Origin: Mycobacterium bourgelatii
GTDB taxonomy: Bacteria > Actinomycetota > Actinomycetes > Mycobacteriales > Mycobacteriaceae
Assembly: GCF_010723575.1 (NCBI RefSeq)
Contig: NZ_BLKZ01000001.1
Location: 5,394,001 to 5,458,000, forward strand
Reading direction: 5' to 3'
Length of the DNA: 64,000 nucleotides
Position 1 is the stretch's first letter; the number at the start of each line of letters is the position of its first letter. The notes under the pieces were generated by a model. That model was not told the DNA's origin. It searched no databases and was given only the letters and a program-made list of their open reading frames with translations. The translations under genes were made by a program, and so were the position numbers. This document shows positions 26,780 to 35,814 of the stretch, piece after piece.

Positions 26780-28276
26780 GTGAGCCATATCACCACCGAC
26801 CAACTGCGGAACGCGGTGCTGGATGAAGGCTCCTTTGTGAGCTGGGACGACGAGCCGCTGACCATCCCGATGTCCGGGTCGTACGCGGAGGAACTGGCCG
26901 CCGCTCGGGCGGCCACCGGCCGGGACGAGTCGGTGTCGACCGGCGAGGGTCGCGTCTTCGGACGCCGGGTGGCCATCGTGGTCTGTGACTTCAAGTTCCT
27001 CGGCGGGTCGATCGGTGTGGCGGCTGCGGAACGCATCACCGCGGCGGTGCAGCGGGCGACCGCCGAGCGGCTGCCGCTGCTGGCGTCGCCGAGCTCCGGC
27101 GGGACCCGCATGCAGGAAGGCACGGTGGCCTTTCTGCAGATGGTGAAGATCGCCGCGGCCGTCAGACTCCACAAGCAGGCCCACCTGCCGTATCTGGTCT
27201 ACCTGCGCAATCCGACCACTGGCGGGGTATTCGCGTCCTGGGGGTCACTGGGCCACGTCACCGTCGCAGAACCCGGCGCCCTGATCGGATTCCTCGGCCC
27301 GAGGGTTTACGAACAGCTGTATGGCGAACAATTCCCGGCGGGCGTCCAGACCGCGGAGAATCTGCAGCGGTTCGGAGTCATCGACGGCGTGGTCCCGCTG
27401 GATGCGTTGCGAGCGACGTTGAACCGGGCGCTGACGGTCATCGCCGACGTACCCGAACCCCCGCCGCCCTCCCGCCCGGCTTCAGGGGCACCCGAACCGG
27501 TCCCCGATGTGCCGGCCTGGGACTCGGTACTGGCGTCGCGTCGCCCCGACCGGCCGGACGCCGGGTACCTGCTGCGACACGGCGCCACCGACCGGGTACC
27601 GCTGTCGGGCACGGGACAGGGCGATGCGGCGACGACGCTGCTGGCCCTGGCCCGGTTCGCCGGCCAGCCCGCGGTGGTCCTCGGCCAACAGCGCGTCGGC
27701 GGCGCCAACGCGGTAGGGCCGGAATCGCTGCGCGAGGCTCGGCGCGGCATGGCGCTGGCCGCCGAACTGCGGCTGCCGCTGGTGCTGATCATCGACACGG
27801 CGGGGCCGGCGTTGACCGCCGAAGCCGAACAGGGCGGACTGGCCGGACAGATCGCCCAGTGCTTAGCGGAGTTGGTCACGCTGGAGACGGCGACGGTCTC
27901 GGTCCTGCTCGGTCAGGGTAGCGGCGGGCCCGCGCTCGCGATGGTGCCCGCTGACCGCGTGCTGGCCGCGCTGCACGGTTGGTTGGCGCCGCTACCCCCC
28001 GAAGGCGCCAGCGCGATCGTGTTCCGCGACGTCGATCACGCGGCCGAACTTGCTGCGGTGCAAGGCATTCGGTCCGCAGACCTGCTGGCGGCCGGGATCG
28101 TGGACGCGATCGTGCCCGAACACCCCGACGCCGCGGACGAGCCGGAGGAGTTCGCCCGCCGCATGTCCCGCGCGATCGCCACCGAGGTGCATGCGCTGCG
28201 CGAAATCCCCGACGCCCAACGCCTGGGTACCCGACTGGAGCGGTATCGCCGCATAGGACTCCCTCGCAGCGACTGA
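26780..28276 (+). CDS. accD3: Acyl-CoA carboxylase carboxyltransferase subunit AccD3
   Basis: 498 residues, against 495 in Rv0904c. It joins both carboxyltransferase halves in one chain. The N-terminal crotonase-like half has GTRMQEGTVAFLQM and TTGGVFASWGSLG. The C-terminal half has QGSGGPALAMVPADRV and VFRDVDHAAELAAVQ. Family knowledge: such beta subunits transfer a carboxyl group from biotin on an AccA/BCCP subunit to acetyl- or propionyl-CoA. The GTG start (GTG AGC CAT ATC) leaves no room for a ribosome site, consistent with leaderless expression. It converges on the TetR gene 12 bp downstream. Its divergence from echA6 links carboxylation and FAS-II supply. Confidence 0.93.
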   Translation: MSHITTDQLRNAVLDEGSFVSWDDEPLTIPMSGSYAEELAAARAATGRDESVSTGEGRVFGRRVAIVVCDFKFLGGSIGVAAAERITAAVQRATAERLPLLASPSSGGTRMQEGTVAFLQMVKIAAAVRLHKQAHLPYLVYLRNPTTGGVFASWGSLGHVTVAEPGALIGFLGPRVYEQLYGEQFPAGVQTAENLQRFGVIDGVVPLDALRATLNRALTVIADVPEPPPPSRPASGAPEPVPDVPAWDSVLASRRPDRPDAGYLLRHGATDRVPLSGTGQGDAATTLLALARFAGQPAVVLGQQRVGGANAVGPESLREARRGMALAAELRLPLVLIIDTAGPALTAEAEQGGLAGQIAQCLAELVTLETATVSVLLGQGSGGPALAMVPADRVLAALHGWLAPLPPEGASAIVFRDVDHAAELAAVQGIRSADLLAAGIVDAIVPEHPDAADEPEEFARRMSRAIATEVHALREIPDAQRLGTRLERYRRIGLPRSD

Positions 28277-28288
28277 CGGGCGCACAAG

Positions 28289-28831
28289 CTAAGGGTCCAA
28301 GTACCGCTGGATCGTCGGCCCGAGCCACTCGACCACCTCGTCCCGGTCCATCCCGACCACCGGCGGCAACCGCAGCACAAAACGGCACAGCGCCAACCCC
28401 AGGATCTGGGTGGCCATCAACCCGGCCCGCTTGCCGGCTTCGTCTGCTCCCACGAACTTCGCGACCAGCGGCTTCAGCTGAGAGCCGAAGATCTCGCGCA
28501 TCCGTTGTGCCGCTTCGTCATTGGTGGCGCTCGACCGCAGCAGAATCACCAGTGCCTCGTCACCCTCCCAGCGGTCGAGGAAGTGCTCGACCAGCAAGTG
28601 CCCCAACCGCTCCCGATCGGCGTCGTCGTAGGTGGGAAACCGGAGATCGAACTCGACCGCCGCGGCGAACAGCTTTTCCTTGTTGCCGAAGTAGCGCATC
28701 ACCATTGCCGGGTCGATCCCGGCGTCCGCGGCGATGGCGCGGATGGTGGCGGCCTGATACCCGGCGGAACCGAAACGTTCGCGTGCCGCCGCCAGGATCA
28801 CGGCCTTGGTTTCTTCGGACGATCGCCTCAT
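28289..28831 (-). CDS. TetR-family regulator of the adjacent monooxygenase
   Basis: 180 residues with an N-terminal TetR helix-turn-helix (AGYQAATIRAIAADAGI...YFGNKEKLF, residues 23-55) and a short ligand-binding domain (TetR_C type) ending VEWLGPTIQRYLDP. The ATG at 28831 was chosen because it starts directly at MRRSSEETK. A 17-residue upstream reading would run through the operator repeats. It is divergent from the FAD monooxygenase, and three copies of a CAACAMGYGTTG-like motif lie between them. Autoregulation and control of the monooxygenase are likely but inferred. Confidence 0.9.
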   Translation of the reverse strand: MRRSSEETKAVILAAARERFGSAGYQAATIRAIAADAGIDPAMVMRYFGNKEKLFAAAVEFDLRFPTYDDADRERLGHLLVEHFLDRWEGDEALVILLRSSATNDEAAQRMREIFGSQLKPLVAKFVGADEAGKRAGLMATQILGLALCRFVLRLPPVVGMDRDEVVEWLGPTIQRYLDP

Positions 28832-28909
28832 GTCAACAAGTGTAGGCCAACACGTGTTGACTTTGTAGCTGCGACACCCCACTATGGACTTATGCCAACA
28901 AGCGTTGAC
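28832..28909. promoter_or_regulatory. Operator repeats between tetR and the FAD monooxygenase
   Basis: Three related sites lie between the divergent starts. There is a half-site GTCAACAAGTGT at 28832-28843. The perfect 12-bp palindrome CAACACGTGTTG, extended to CCAACACGTGTTGAC, is at 28847-28861. CCAACAAGCGTTGAC is at 28895-28909, exactly 48 bp downstream of the previous copy. This multi-site dyad pattern, next to the tetR start codon, is what an autoregulating TetR protein binds. Confidence 0.65.
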
Positions 28910-28936
28910 TAACGCAACGCGAGAGAGGAACCAACC

Positions 28937-30079
28937 ATGAACAACACCGATGTCCTCATCGTGGGAGCCGGCCCGACCGGAATGACGCTGGCGGCGTCAC
29001 TGCTTTCCCGAGGGATCCAAGCGGTGGTGGTCGACAAGCTGCCGTCCGGCGCCAACACCTCGCGCGCGGCGGCCGTCAACGCCCGGACCCTCGAGGTCCT
29101 CGAAGACCTCGACGTCTCCTGGCGGCTCGTCAAAGCCGGCCTCGTCGCCCCGCGCTTCACCATGCGCCAGGGTGCGCAGCCGCTGATCTCGATCGACTTC
29201 AGCGGCCTGCCCACGCAGTACGCGTACACCCTGATGATCTCCCAGGCCGAGACCGAGCGGTTGCTCGAGGAACGCCTTAACGAGTTGGGCGGCAGCGTGA
29301 TTCGACCCAAGACGCTGGGCGGTGTGGTCCAGGACGACGACGGCGTGACCGCCACCTTCGACGACGGCGACACCATCCGGGCGCGCTACCTCGTCGGGGC
29401 CGACGGGATGCACAGCACGGTCCGTCATCACGCCGGGATCGGCTTCACCGGCGGTGAGTTCGCCGAATCCTTTGTGCTCGCCGACGTGCGGGTCACGGGT
29501 GAGGCGCCGAGCGCGGAAGTGATCCTGTTCTACGGAACCGACGGATTGACAGTGCTGGCACCGCTGCCGGACGACATCTTCCGCGTCGTCGCCCCGGTGC
29601 CGGACGCGCCGCAGGTGCCCACCGCACCGTTCGTGCAACAGCTTCTGGACACCCGCGGCTTTGGGCCCGGCCGCGTCGTCGTCACCGATCTGCTGTGGGG
29701 ATCTCGGTTCAAGATCCACCACCGCGTCGCCGACACGTACCGGGCCGGGCGGTTGCTTCTTGCGGGCGACGCCGCTCATGTGCACAGCCCCGCCGGCGGG
29801 CAGGGCATGAACCTCGGCATCACCGACGCCGTCGCTCTGGCCGCGGCCCTGACCGAGGTGTTGGGCGGCGGGCCCGATGCGGCGTTGGACGACTACAGCA
29901 AACAGCAACGGGCGCGGGCACAGCAGGTGCTGGCCTTGACCGGCCGCCTGACTCGGGTGTCGACGCTGCCGCGGCCCCTGCGGCCGGTCCGCAACGCGGC
30001 AATGCGTTTGGCCGCACACGTTCCCGCCGTGCGACGCCGGTTGGCCTGGCGCTTGAGCGGACTGGTCAACCGCGACTGA
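28937..30079 (+). CDS. FAD-dependent aromatic/hydroxylating monooxygenase
   Basis: 380 residues of the PHBH/PheA-type group A flavin monooxygenases. The Rossmann dinucleotide motif VGAGPTGMTLA is at 10-20, the DG motif LVGADGMHSTVR near 150-161, and the GD motif LLAGDAAHVHSP near 270-281, followed by GGQGMNLGITDA. These enzymes hydroxylate phenols, polyketides or drugs using NADPH and O2. Rifampicin monooxygenase belongs to the same group, but nothing here identifies rifampicin as substrate. The C-terminal thioredoxin-like domain of the long members is absent. AGAGAGG lies upstream of the ATG. It probably answers to the divergent TetR protein. Confidence 0.9.
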   Translation: MNNTDVLIVGAGPTGMTLAASLLSRGIQAVVVDKLPSGANTSRAAAVNARTLEVLEDLDVSWRLVKAGLVAPRFTMRQGAQPLISIDFSGLPTQYAYTLMISQAETERLLEERLNELGGSVIRPKTLGGVVQDDDGVTATFDDGDTIRARYLVGADGMHSTVRHHAGIGFTGGEFAESFVLADVRVTGEAPSAEVILFYGTDGLTVLAPLPDDIFRVVAPVPDAPQVPTAPFVQQLLDTRGFGPGRVVVTDLLWGSRFKIHHRVADTYRAGRLLLAGDAAHVHSPAGGQGMNLGITDAVALAAALTEVLGGGPDAALDDYSKQQRARAQQVLALTGRLTRVSTLPRPLRPVRNAAMRLAAHVPAVRRRLAWRLSGLVNRD

Positions 30080-30163
30080 GCCCGCGTCTCAACGCCACAC
30101 CAAACAGGGAGGTAACACACCCAGCGGACCGGTTCGCAGCGCCAATCCCGTCTCAGAGGCAGT

Positions 30164-30219
30164 ATCGGATTCATCTTTTCATCCGATCTATTGACGCATT
30201 CGATACTTATTCGTATGCT
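30164..30219 (+). promoter_or_regulatory. PE_PGRS promoter with upstream inverted repeat
   Basis: A near-consensus housekeeping promoter: TTGACG (30191-30196), 17-bp spacer, TATGCT (30214-30219), about 65 bp before the PE_PGRS ATG. Directly upstream lies ATCGGAT...ATCCGAT (30164-30187), a perfect 7-bp inverted repeat. ATTGACGCATTCGATAC overlaps the -35 box and recurs at the PPE and TetR/flavoprotein promoters of this island. Confidence 0.6.
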
Positions 30220-30285
30220 CATGTCGCGTAGGACGAAATGCCCGTCCTGCAGTCCCAGCCCGGCCCCTGAGAAAGGCGCCTTCCC

Positions 30286-33200
30286 ATGTCATTTGTGGTC
30301 GTTTCCCCAGAATTCGTGTCCACCGCCGCTTCAGACTTGGCAAAGCTTGGAGCCACCATCAGCGAGGCCAATGCGTTTGCCTCCGCCCCCACCACGTCGC
30401 TGCTAGCCGCGGGCGCGGACGAGGTGTCGGCGGCCATCGCAGCGATGTTCGCCGCGCACGGTAGCGAGTACCAGGCGATCAGCGCGCAGATCGCGTCGTT
30501 CCACAACAGTTTCGTGCAGCAGCTGAACGGCGCCGGCAGCTCGTATGCCGCCGCGGAGGCCATCAATGCCTCGCCGCTGCAGGTCGTGGAGCAGACCGTT
30601 CTCAACGCGATCAACACACCCACGCAGCTGCTGCTGGGACGTCCCCTGATCGGCAATGGCGCCGACGGCGCGCCGGGAACGGGTCAGGCCGGTCAGGCCG
30701 GCGGGATCCTGTGGGGCAACGGCGGCAACGGCGGATCGGGTGCGGTCGGCCAGGTTGGTGGTGCAGGTGGCGCCGCGGGCCTGATCGGCAACGGTGGCGC
30801 GGGCGGGGCCGGCGGGGCCGGTTTCGCCGGGACCGCGGCGGCTGGTGTGGCCGGCGGGGCGGGTGGCGCGGGTGGCTTCCTGTGGGGCAACGGCGGCGCC
30901 GGCGGAGTCGGCGGCGCGGGAGTGGCCGGCGGCGTCGGAGGAGTCGGCGGCAACGGTGGGGCGGGCTCACTGCTGTTCGGCAGCGGCGGGGTTGGCGGGG
31001 CTGGTGGCGCCGGCGCAATTGGCGGTACCGGTGGCGTCGGTGGTGACGGCGGCTGGCTCTACGGCAACGGCGGGAACGGCGGTGTCGGCGGCACCGGCGC
31101 GCAGGCCGGGGCCGGTGGCGCTGGCGGCAACGCCCGGATCTTTGGTAGTGGCGGCACCGGTGGGGCCGGCGGTGAGGGCCTAGCCGGCGCGGCGGGGACG
31201 AACGCGGTGACACCGAGCGCGACCGGCGGTGCCGGTGGTACCGGCGGGCTCGGCGGCGCCGGCGGCACCGGCGGCAATGGCGGATTCCTCTTCGGCAACG
31301 GCGGTGCCGGCGGCAGCGGCGGCGTCGGCGGGGTTGGTGGAGTCGGCGGTCTCGGCGCCGACGGGTTCAACGCCGCGCTCTCGGGAAGCGCCGGGCAGGC
31401 CGGTGGAGCGGGCGGCGACGGCGGAGTCGGTGGGCTCGGGGGAGACGGTGGTGCCGGCGGTGCCGGCGGGCGCCAGGGCCTGTTCGGCGTCGCCGGTAGC
31501 CACGGCGTGGGCGGAACCGGGGGTGCTGGCGGAATGGGCGGCGCGGCCGGCAACGGCGGCGACGGCGCGATCGGCCGGAGCGGCGGCGGCCAAGGTGGGG
31601 CGGGCGGCAACGGCGGCAACCCGGGCGTCGGCGGCCTCGGCGGGGCCGGCGGCAGCAGCGGTGGCGGCGCGTACGCGGCAAAGGGCGCGACCGGCGGCAC
31701 CGCGACCAGTGGTGGCAACGGCGGCAATGGCGGCAACGGCACCGATGCCGTGGCCATCGGCCAAATCGGTGGCAGCGGCGGCGCCGGCGGTCACGGCGGT
31801 TTGGTCGGCAACGGCGGCAACGGCGGCAATGGCGGCAACGGCTTCAAGGGTTCAAGCGGGGTCTCCCTTTCCGACGGCGGTACAGATGGCGGCTCCGGCG
31901 GAGCCGGCGGTGCCGGCGGCACCGGCGGCAACGGTGGCGCCCTGGCCGGCAACGGCGGCAACGGCGGGGCCGGCGGGGCCGGCGGTGAAGGCGGAGTCGG
32001 CGGCAACGGCCGTGACGGACTCAACGGCGGTCTTGGCCAGAACGGCCAGAACGGCTTGAACGGCGGCGCCGGCGGCGATGGCGGCAACGGCGGGGCCGGT
32101 GGCGCGGGCGGTACCGCCACACACGGAATCGCTGGGCAACAAGGCGTTGGCGGAAACGGCGGCAACGGCGGCCTCGGCGGCCAGGCGGGCAACGGCGGCA
32201 AGGGCGGTGACGGCACCTTCACCAATGGCGGCAACGGCAACGGCGGCGACGGCGGGAACGGCGGCAATCCAGGCGCCAACGGCAAGGGTGGGCTCGGCGG
32301 CGCCGGCTCCACCAAGGGTGCGGACGGGGTGCAGTCAGCCACCACCGCCGGCGGTGGCGCCGGCGGCGACGGCGGTAACGGTGCCAAAGCCTTCTCCCCC
32401 GGCGCCGGTGGCGGTAACGGCGGCAAGGGTGGCAACGCCGGAACGTTGGCGAACGCAAACGGCGGCAACGGCGGCCACGGTGGCGACGGCGCTGCGCCAT
32501 CATTCGGCGGCGCCCGCGGCGGCAACGGCGGCACCGGAGGCGCGGGCGGCAATGCCGGACTGACGGGCGACGGCGGGAACGGCGGTGCCGGAGGCAATGG
32601 CGCCATGGGCGGGACCGGTGAAAACGCGTACTACCCCGGACAAACCGGCGGCAACGGTGGCGAAGGAGGCGCCGGCGGACACGGCGGGGCGGGCGGAGCT
32701 GGCGGATCCAAGTCCGGCAATGGCGGCAACGGCGGCGCCGGCGGTCGTGGCGGCAACGGCGCTAACGCTGGAGGTGGCCAAAAAGGTTATGACGGCTCGT
32801 TCGACTGGGACGGCGACGGCACCGGCGGTGGCGGTGGCAACGGCGGCAACGGGGGTAACGGCGGAGCCGGCGGCAACGGTGGTGCGGCCGGGAAGGCCAC
32901 GAGCGGCAAGGCCGGCTCGGTTGGCGCCGCCGGTAGCGGCGGCAATGGCGGTGACGCCGGCATGGGGGGTGACGGCGGCCGAGGTGCGCACAACTTCAAC
33001 CCCGGCGGCAACGGAGGCAACGGCGGTCAAGGCGGTAACCCAGGCGCAGCCGGCGTCGGCGGTAAGGCCGGGACCGGGTCGGGCACGGCAACCAACGGCC
33101 TGACCGGCAAGACCCCTACCAGCGGCGGAAACGGCGGCGACGGCGGCAATGGCGGGAACGGCGCCAATGCCGGCATCAACCTCCCGGGCGGTAACGGCGG

Positions 33201-34416
33201 TGCCGGCGGCGACGGCGGCAAGGGCGGCCTGGTGGGCAACGGCGGCAACGGCGGCAACGGCGGCAACGGCGGTCAGGGCGGTGCCGGCTCGAGCACCACC
33301 GCTCAAGCCACCGCCGGCGGACAAGGAAAGCAGGGCGGACAAGGTGGTGTGGGCGGCCGCGGCGGCGACGCGGGCCAGTACGGCGCCCGTGGTGGCAACG
33401 GCGGAGCCGGCGGCGCCGGCGGGACCGGCGGAACGGGCGGCAACAGCGGCTCCGGCACCAACGGCGGCACCAACTGGGGCGGCCACGGCGGCAACGGCGG
33501 CCAAGGCGCCAGCGGTGGCCAGGGTGGCGTCGGCGGCGACGGCGGCAATGGCGGCGCCGGTGGCACAGCGGCATCGGGCGTCGATGGCACCCAAGGTGTC
33601 GGCGGCGTCGGCGGCAAAGGCGGCACCGGCGGCACCGGCGGTACCGGCGGCAACGGCGGCAACGGCGCGAACGCCACTGCGCTGGCCAACGACGGCAACC
33701 CGGGTCCGCAAGCCGGCAACGGCGGCAACGGCGGCACCGGCGGCACCGGCGGGAACGGCGGCGCCGGCGGTAAAGGGGGCCAGGGCCTCGGTGGTCAGGC
33801 CGCGAACGGCGCCACTGGTAATCAAGGCGACGGCGGTACCGGCGGACGGGGCGGTAACGGAGGCAGCGGCGACGTCGGCGGCGTCGCCAGCCCGGGCGGC
33901 GGCAGCGGCGGCGCCGGCGGCACGGGTGGCACCGGTTACAACGGCGGCCAGGGCGGTAACGGCGGTAACGGCGGTAGCGGCGGCATCGGTGACAGGTCGA
34001 CGGGTGCCACGGGCGGAGCCGGCGGCACGGGTGGCAAAGCTACCTACGGCACCGGTGGCCGGGGCGGCAACGGAGGCACCGGCGGTAACGGCGGTACGGC
34101 CTCGGTGTTGTTCAACCCCGGCCAAGGTGGCCAGGGTGGAGCCGGCGGTAACGGCGGCGCCAGTTCCTACGGCGCCGGCGGACAGGGTGGAACCGGCGGC
34201 AGCGGCGGCACTGGAGGTAGCAACCCCCTGGCCCCGCCGCTGGGTTCCGGGACCGGCGCATCGGGCGGCAGGGGCGGCACCGGCGGCACGGGCGGCGTCG
34301 GCCACCTCGGTTGGACCCCCGGCAGCGGCTGGGGCGGCGACTGGGGCAAGCCAGCCGCCGGCGCCGGCGGCGGGGCCGGCGGCAGCGGCGGCCAGGGCGG
34401 GCAGGGCAGCCTGTAG
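30286..34416 (+). CDS. PE_PGRS family protein
   Basis: 1,376 residues. A classical PE domain (MSFVVVSPEFVSTAASDLA..., residues 1-95) ends with the ESX secretion signal YxxxE at Tyr87-Glu91 (SSYAAAEAIN). The linker GRPLIGNGADGAPGTGQ and then more than 1,200 residues of GGxGG/GNGGNGG repeats follow. There is no separate C-terminal domain; it ends GGQGGQGSL. PE_PGRS proteins are exported to the outer membrane, where the glycine-rich part is thought to form PGII-sandwich folds. The ATG has GAGAAAGG upstream. No stops or frame breaks are seen, which is notable for DNA of this repetitiveness. It is not at this place in H37Rv. Confidence 0.95.
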   Translation: MSFVVVSPEFVSTAASDLAKLGATISEANAFASAPTTSLLAAGADEVSAAIAAMFAAHGSEYQAISAQIASFHNSFVQQLNGAGSSYAAAEAINASPLQVVEQTVLNAINTPTQLLLGRPLIGNGADGAPGTGQAGQAGGILWGNGGNGGSGAVGQVGGAGGAAGLIGNGGAGGAGGAGFAGTAAAGVAGGAGGAGGFLWGNGGAGGVGGAGVAGGVGGVGGNGGAGSLLFGSGGVGGAGGAGAIGGTGGVGGDGGWLYGNGGNGGVGGTGAQAGAGGAGGNARIFGSGGTGGAGGEGLAGAAGTNAVTPSATGGAGGTGGLGGAGGTGGNGGFLFGNGGAGGSGGVGGVGGVGGLGADGFNAALSGSAGQAGGAGGDGGVGGLGGDGGAGGAGGRQGLFGVAGSHGVGGTGGAGGMGGAAGNGGDGAIGRSGGGQGGAGGNGGNPGVGGLGGAGGSSGGGAYAAKGATGGTATSGGNGGNGGNGTDAVAIGQIGGSGGAGGHGGLVGNGGNGGNGGNGFKGSSGVSLSDGGTDGGSGGAGGAGGTGGNGGALAGNGGNGGAGGAGGEGGVGGNGRDGLNGGLGQNGQNGLNGGAGGDGGNGGAGGAGGTATHGIAGQQGVGGNGGNGGLGGQAGNGGKGGDGTFTNGGNGNGGDGGNGGNPGANGKGGLGGAGSTKGADGVQSATTAGGGAGGDGGNGAKAFSPGAGGGNGGKGGNAGTLANANGGNGGHGGDGAAPSFGGARGGNGGTGGAGGNAGLTGDGGNGGAGGNGAMGGTGENAYYPGQTGGNGGEGGAGGHGGAGGAGGSKSGNGGNGGAGGRGGNGANAGGGQKGYDGSFDWDGDGTGGGGGNGGNGGNGGAGGNGGAAGKATSGKAGSVGAAGSGGNGGDAGMGGDGGRGAHNFNPGGNGGNGGQGGNPGAAGVGGKAGTGSGTATNGLTGKTPTSGGNGGDGGNGGNGANAGINLPGGNGGAGGDGGKGGLVGNGGNGGNGGNGGQGGAGSSTTAQATAGGQGKQGGQGGVGGRGGDAGQYGARGGNGGAGGAGGTGGTGGNSGSGTNGGTNWGGHGGNGGQGASGGQGGVGGDGGNGGAGGTAASGVDGTQGVGGVGGKGGTGGTGGTGGNGGNGANATALANDGNPGPQAGNGGNGGTGGTGGNGGAGGKGGQGLGGQAANGATGNQGDGGTGGRGGNGGSGDVGGVASPGGGSGGAGGTGGTGYNGGQGGNGGNGGSGGIGDRSTGATGGAGGTGGKATYGTGGRGGNGGTGGNGGTASVLFNPGQGGQGGAGGNGGASSYGAGGQGGTGGSGGTGGSNPLAPPLGSGTGASGGRGGTGGTGGVGHLGWTPGSGWGGDWGKPAAGAGGGAGGSGGQGGQGSL

Positions 34417-34434
34417 CAAGAATCCGCAGTACGG

Positions 34435-34476
34435 ACACACGTCGACCCGGCCCCAGTGGGCCGGGTCGACGTGTGT
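34435..34476 (+). terminator. 19-bp perfect hairpin after the PE_PGRS gene
   Basis: The left arm 34435-34453 and right arm 34458-34476 pair without a mismatch around the tetraloop CAGT, 18 bp after the stop codon. There is no T-run. It is a strong terminator-type structure for the plus strand. Confidence 0.8.
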
Positions 34477-34537
34477 CTGCGGCCCTGGTCGACGCGTGCT
34501 GCCTGCGCGCCGCCCAGCTGTCCGCCTGTAAAAACGA

Positions 34538-34574
34538 CTAGCCCCGACTGCGCCGAAAGGCGCGTCGGGGCTAG
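34538..34574 (-). terminator. Intrinsic terminator of the PPE gene
   Basis: A compound hairpin has outer arms CTAGCCCCGAC/GTCGGGGCTAG and inner arms GCGCC/GGCGC around GAAA. Read on the minus strand it ends in a T5 tract (bases 34530-34535), so it has the full form of a rho-independent terminator 30 bp after the PPE stop. Confidence 0.8.
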
Positions 34575-34603
34575 GGCCGTTGGAGGGTGTCGGGCGGTCT
34601 TGC

Positions 34604-35698
34604 TCAGACCCCGATCCGCGGGATGACGCTCGGCCGCGACTGCACCACGTGCGGAGCGCCGCCGCCGCGCCCGGCCATCATGCCCGCGGGCATTCCGCCT
34701 TGGGCTCCGCCGCCCATCGGCATCGGCATCATCGGCATTCCGCCGCCGGCCGCCGCATTGGCCTCCGCGGCCATGGCCGCGTTGGACATACCGAGGCCCG
34801 CCAACCCACTGAGCGCCGAACTGGACATTCCGGCCGGCGTCGAGCCCGGCCACGACTGCGGCACCGACAACGCCCCGACCATGCGCGCGTTACCCATGCT
34901 CGCGGCGGCGCCCAGCCCGGCTCCGCCCATCGGCTTGAGCGATTCTGCGGTGACGGCGCCTGCCGCCAATCCCGTCGCACCCTCCGGCATGGTCGCACCG
35001 ACCATTGCGGCGCCGCCGCCCGAACCGGCCTGCGTTGCAGCACCGATCGCCATCATCGCCGGTTGTATCGCCATCATCGCCGGCGATGCCAGTAGCTGGG
35101 CCGCCTGGAATGCGCCCTGCAACGGCGGGCCTACCGTCGCCGCAACACTCTCCGCCGTCAGCGCGATCCCCACCGCGTCAAGCGGAATCGCGGCGAACGG
35201 AATGAGCTGCGTGGCGGCGGTCAACGCCTGGGTGCAGTAGGCCACCATCGCGGCCACGTCTTGCGCCCACATTTCTATGTACTCGAACTCGGCCGCCGCG
35301 ATCGCGGGAGTGTTCAGACCCAGGAAATTCGTCGCCACCAACGTCAGAAATTGCAGTCGGTTGTTCTCGACCAACGCCGGATGCACGGTCGCCGCCAGAG
35401 CCGCTTCGAATGCCGCCGCCGCCGTCCGGGCCTGGGCCGCGGACCCTTCGGCCAGTGCCGCCGCCGCGCTCAGCCAGCCCAGATAGCCCGCCGCCGTGGC
35501 GGCCATCGCCGCCGATGCCGCTCCGGTCCACGGCCCGCTCGTCAGTCCCGAGATCAAGGCGTCGAACGTCGATGCGGCGCCGCTCAGGTCCGCACCCAAC
35601 TCGTCCCACGCGGCCGCCGCCGCGAACATCGGGCCGGAGCCCGCGCCACCGTACATCTGTGCAGAGTTGACCTCTGGCGGCAAAACAGCGAAGTCCAT
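34604..35698 (-). CDS. PPE family protein, PPE-SVP subgroup
   Basis: 364 residues starting MDFAVLPPEVNSAQMYGG, with Pro-Pro-Glu at 7-9, the WxG turn in SGPWTGAAS and the helical PPE domain to about residue 180. The C-terminal part contains the signature GALSVPQSW of the SVP subgroup, followed by a Met/Gly-rich tail (GGGMPMMPMPMGGG). The ATG at 35698 has AAGGTGG 9 nt upstream. A GTG two codons earlier is less likely. A well-formed promoter lies about 70-95 bp upstream. No PE gene is adjacent on this strand, although the convergent PE_PGRS is next to it. Confidence 0.93.
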   Translation of the reverse strand: MDFAVLPPEVNSAQMYGGAGSGPMFAAAAAWDELGADLSGAASTFDALISGLTSGPWTGAASAAMAATAAGYLGWLSAAAALAEGSAAQARTAAAAFEAALAATVHPALVENNRLQFLTLVATNFLGLNTPAIAAAEFEYIEMWAQDVAAMVAYCTQALTAATQLIPFAAIPLDAVGIALTAESVAATVGPPLQGAFQAAQLLASPAMMAIQPAMMAIGAATQAGSGGGAAMVGATMPEGATGLAAGAVTAESLKPMGGAGLGAAASMGNARMVGALSVPQSWPGSTPAGMSSSALSGLAGLGMSNAAMAAEANAAAGGGMPMMPMPMGGGAQGGMPAGMMAGRGGGAPHVVQSRPSVIPRIGV

Positions 35699-35766
35699 CA
35701 ACACGCCCCACCTTCTACATTGACCATTCGCGATGCCCGCATCGCGCGACTACATCGATTCCCTAA

Positions 35767-35795
35767 ATGATACGTAGATGAATTCGATGCGTCAA
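35767..35795 (-). promoter_or_regulatory. PPE promoter, near-twin of the PE_PGRS promoter
   Basis: On the minus strand TTGACG (35795-35790), 17 bp, then TATCAT (35772-35767), placing the start about 60 bp before the ATG. ATTGACGCATCGAAT overlaps the -35 box, as at the PE_PGRS promoter. An outer inverted repeat TGATAC...GTATCA (35768-35773, 35797-35802) brackets the whole promoter. Confidence 0.6.
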
Positions 35796-35814
35796 TGTAT
35801 CAGTTGGCCGTGAC

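Noticed and set aside
30650..34400. Short tandem GGCGGCAACGG-type repeats as a non-coding repeat
   Set aside because: They are in frame with the PE domain and form the PGRS region of one long gene.
32500..34440. 646-codon minus-strand frame opposite the PE_PGRS gene
   Set aside because: Gly-Gly-Ala/Asn codons on the other strand give Ala/Pro/Val frames without stops, a known artefact of PGRS DNA.
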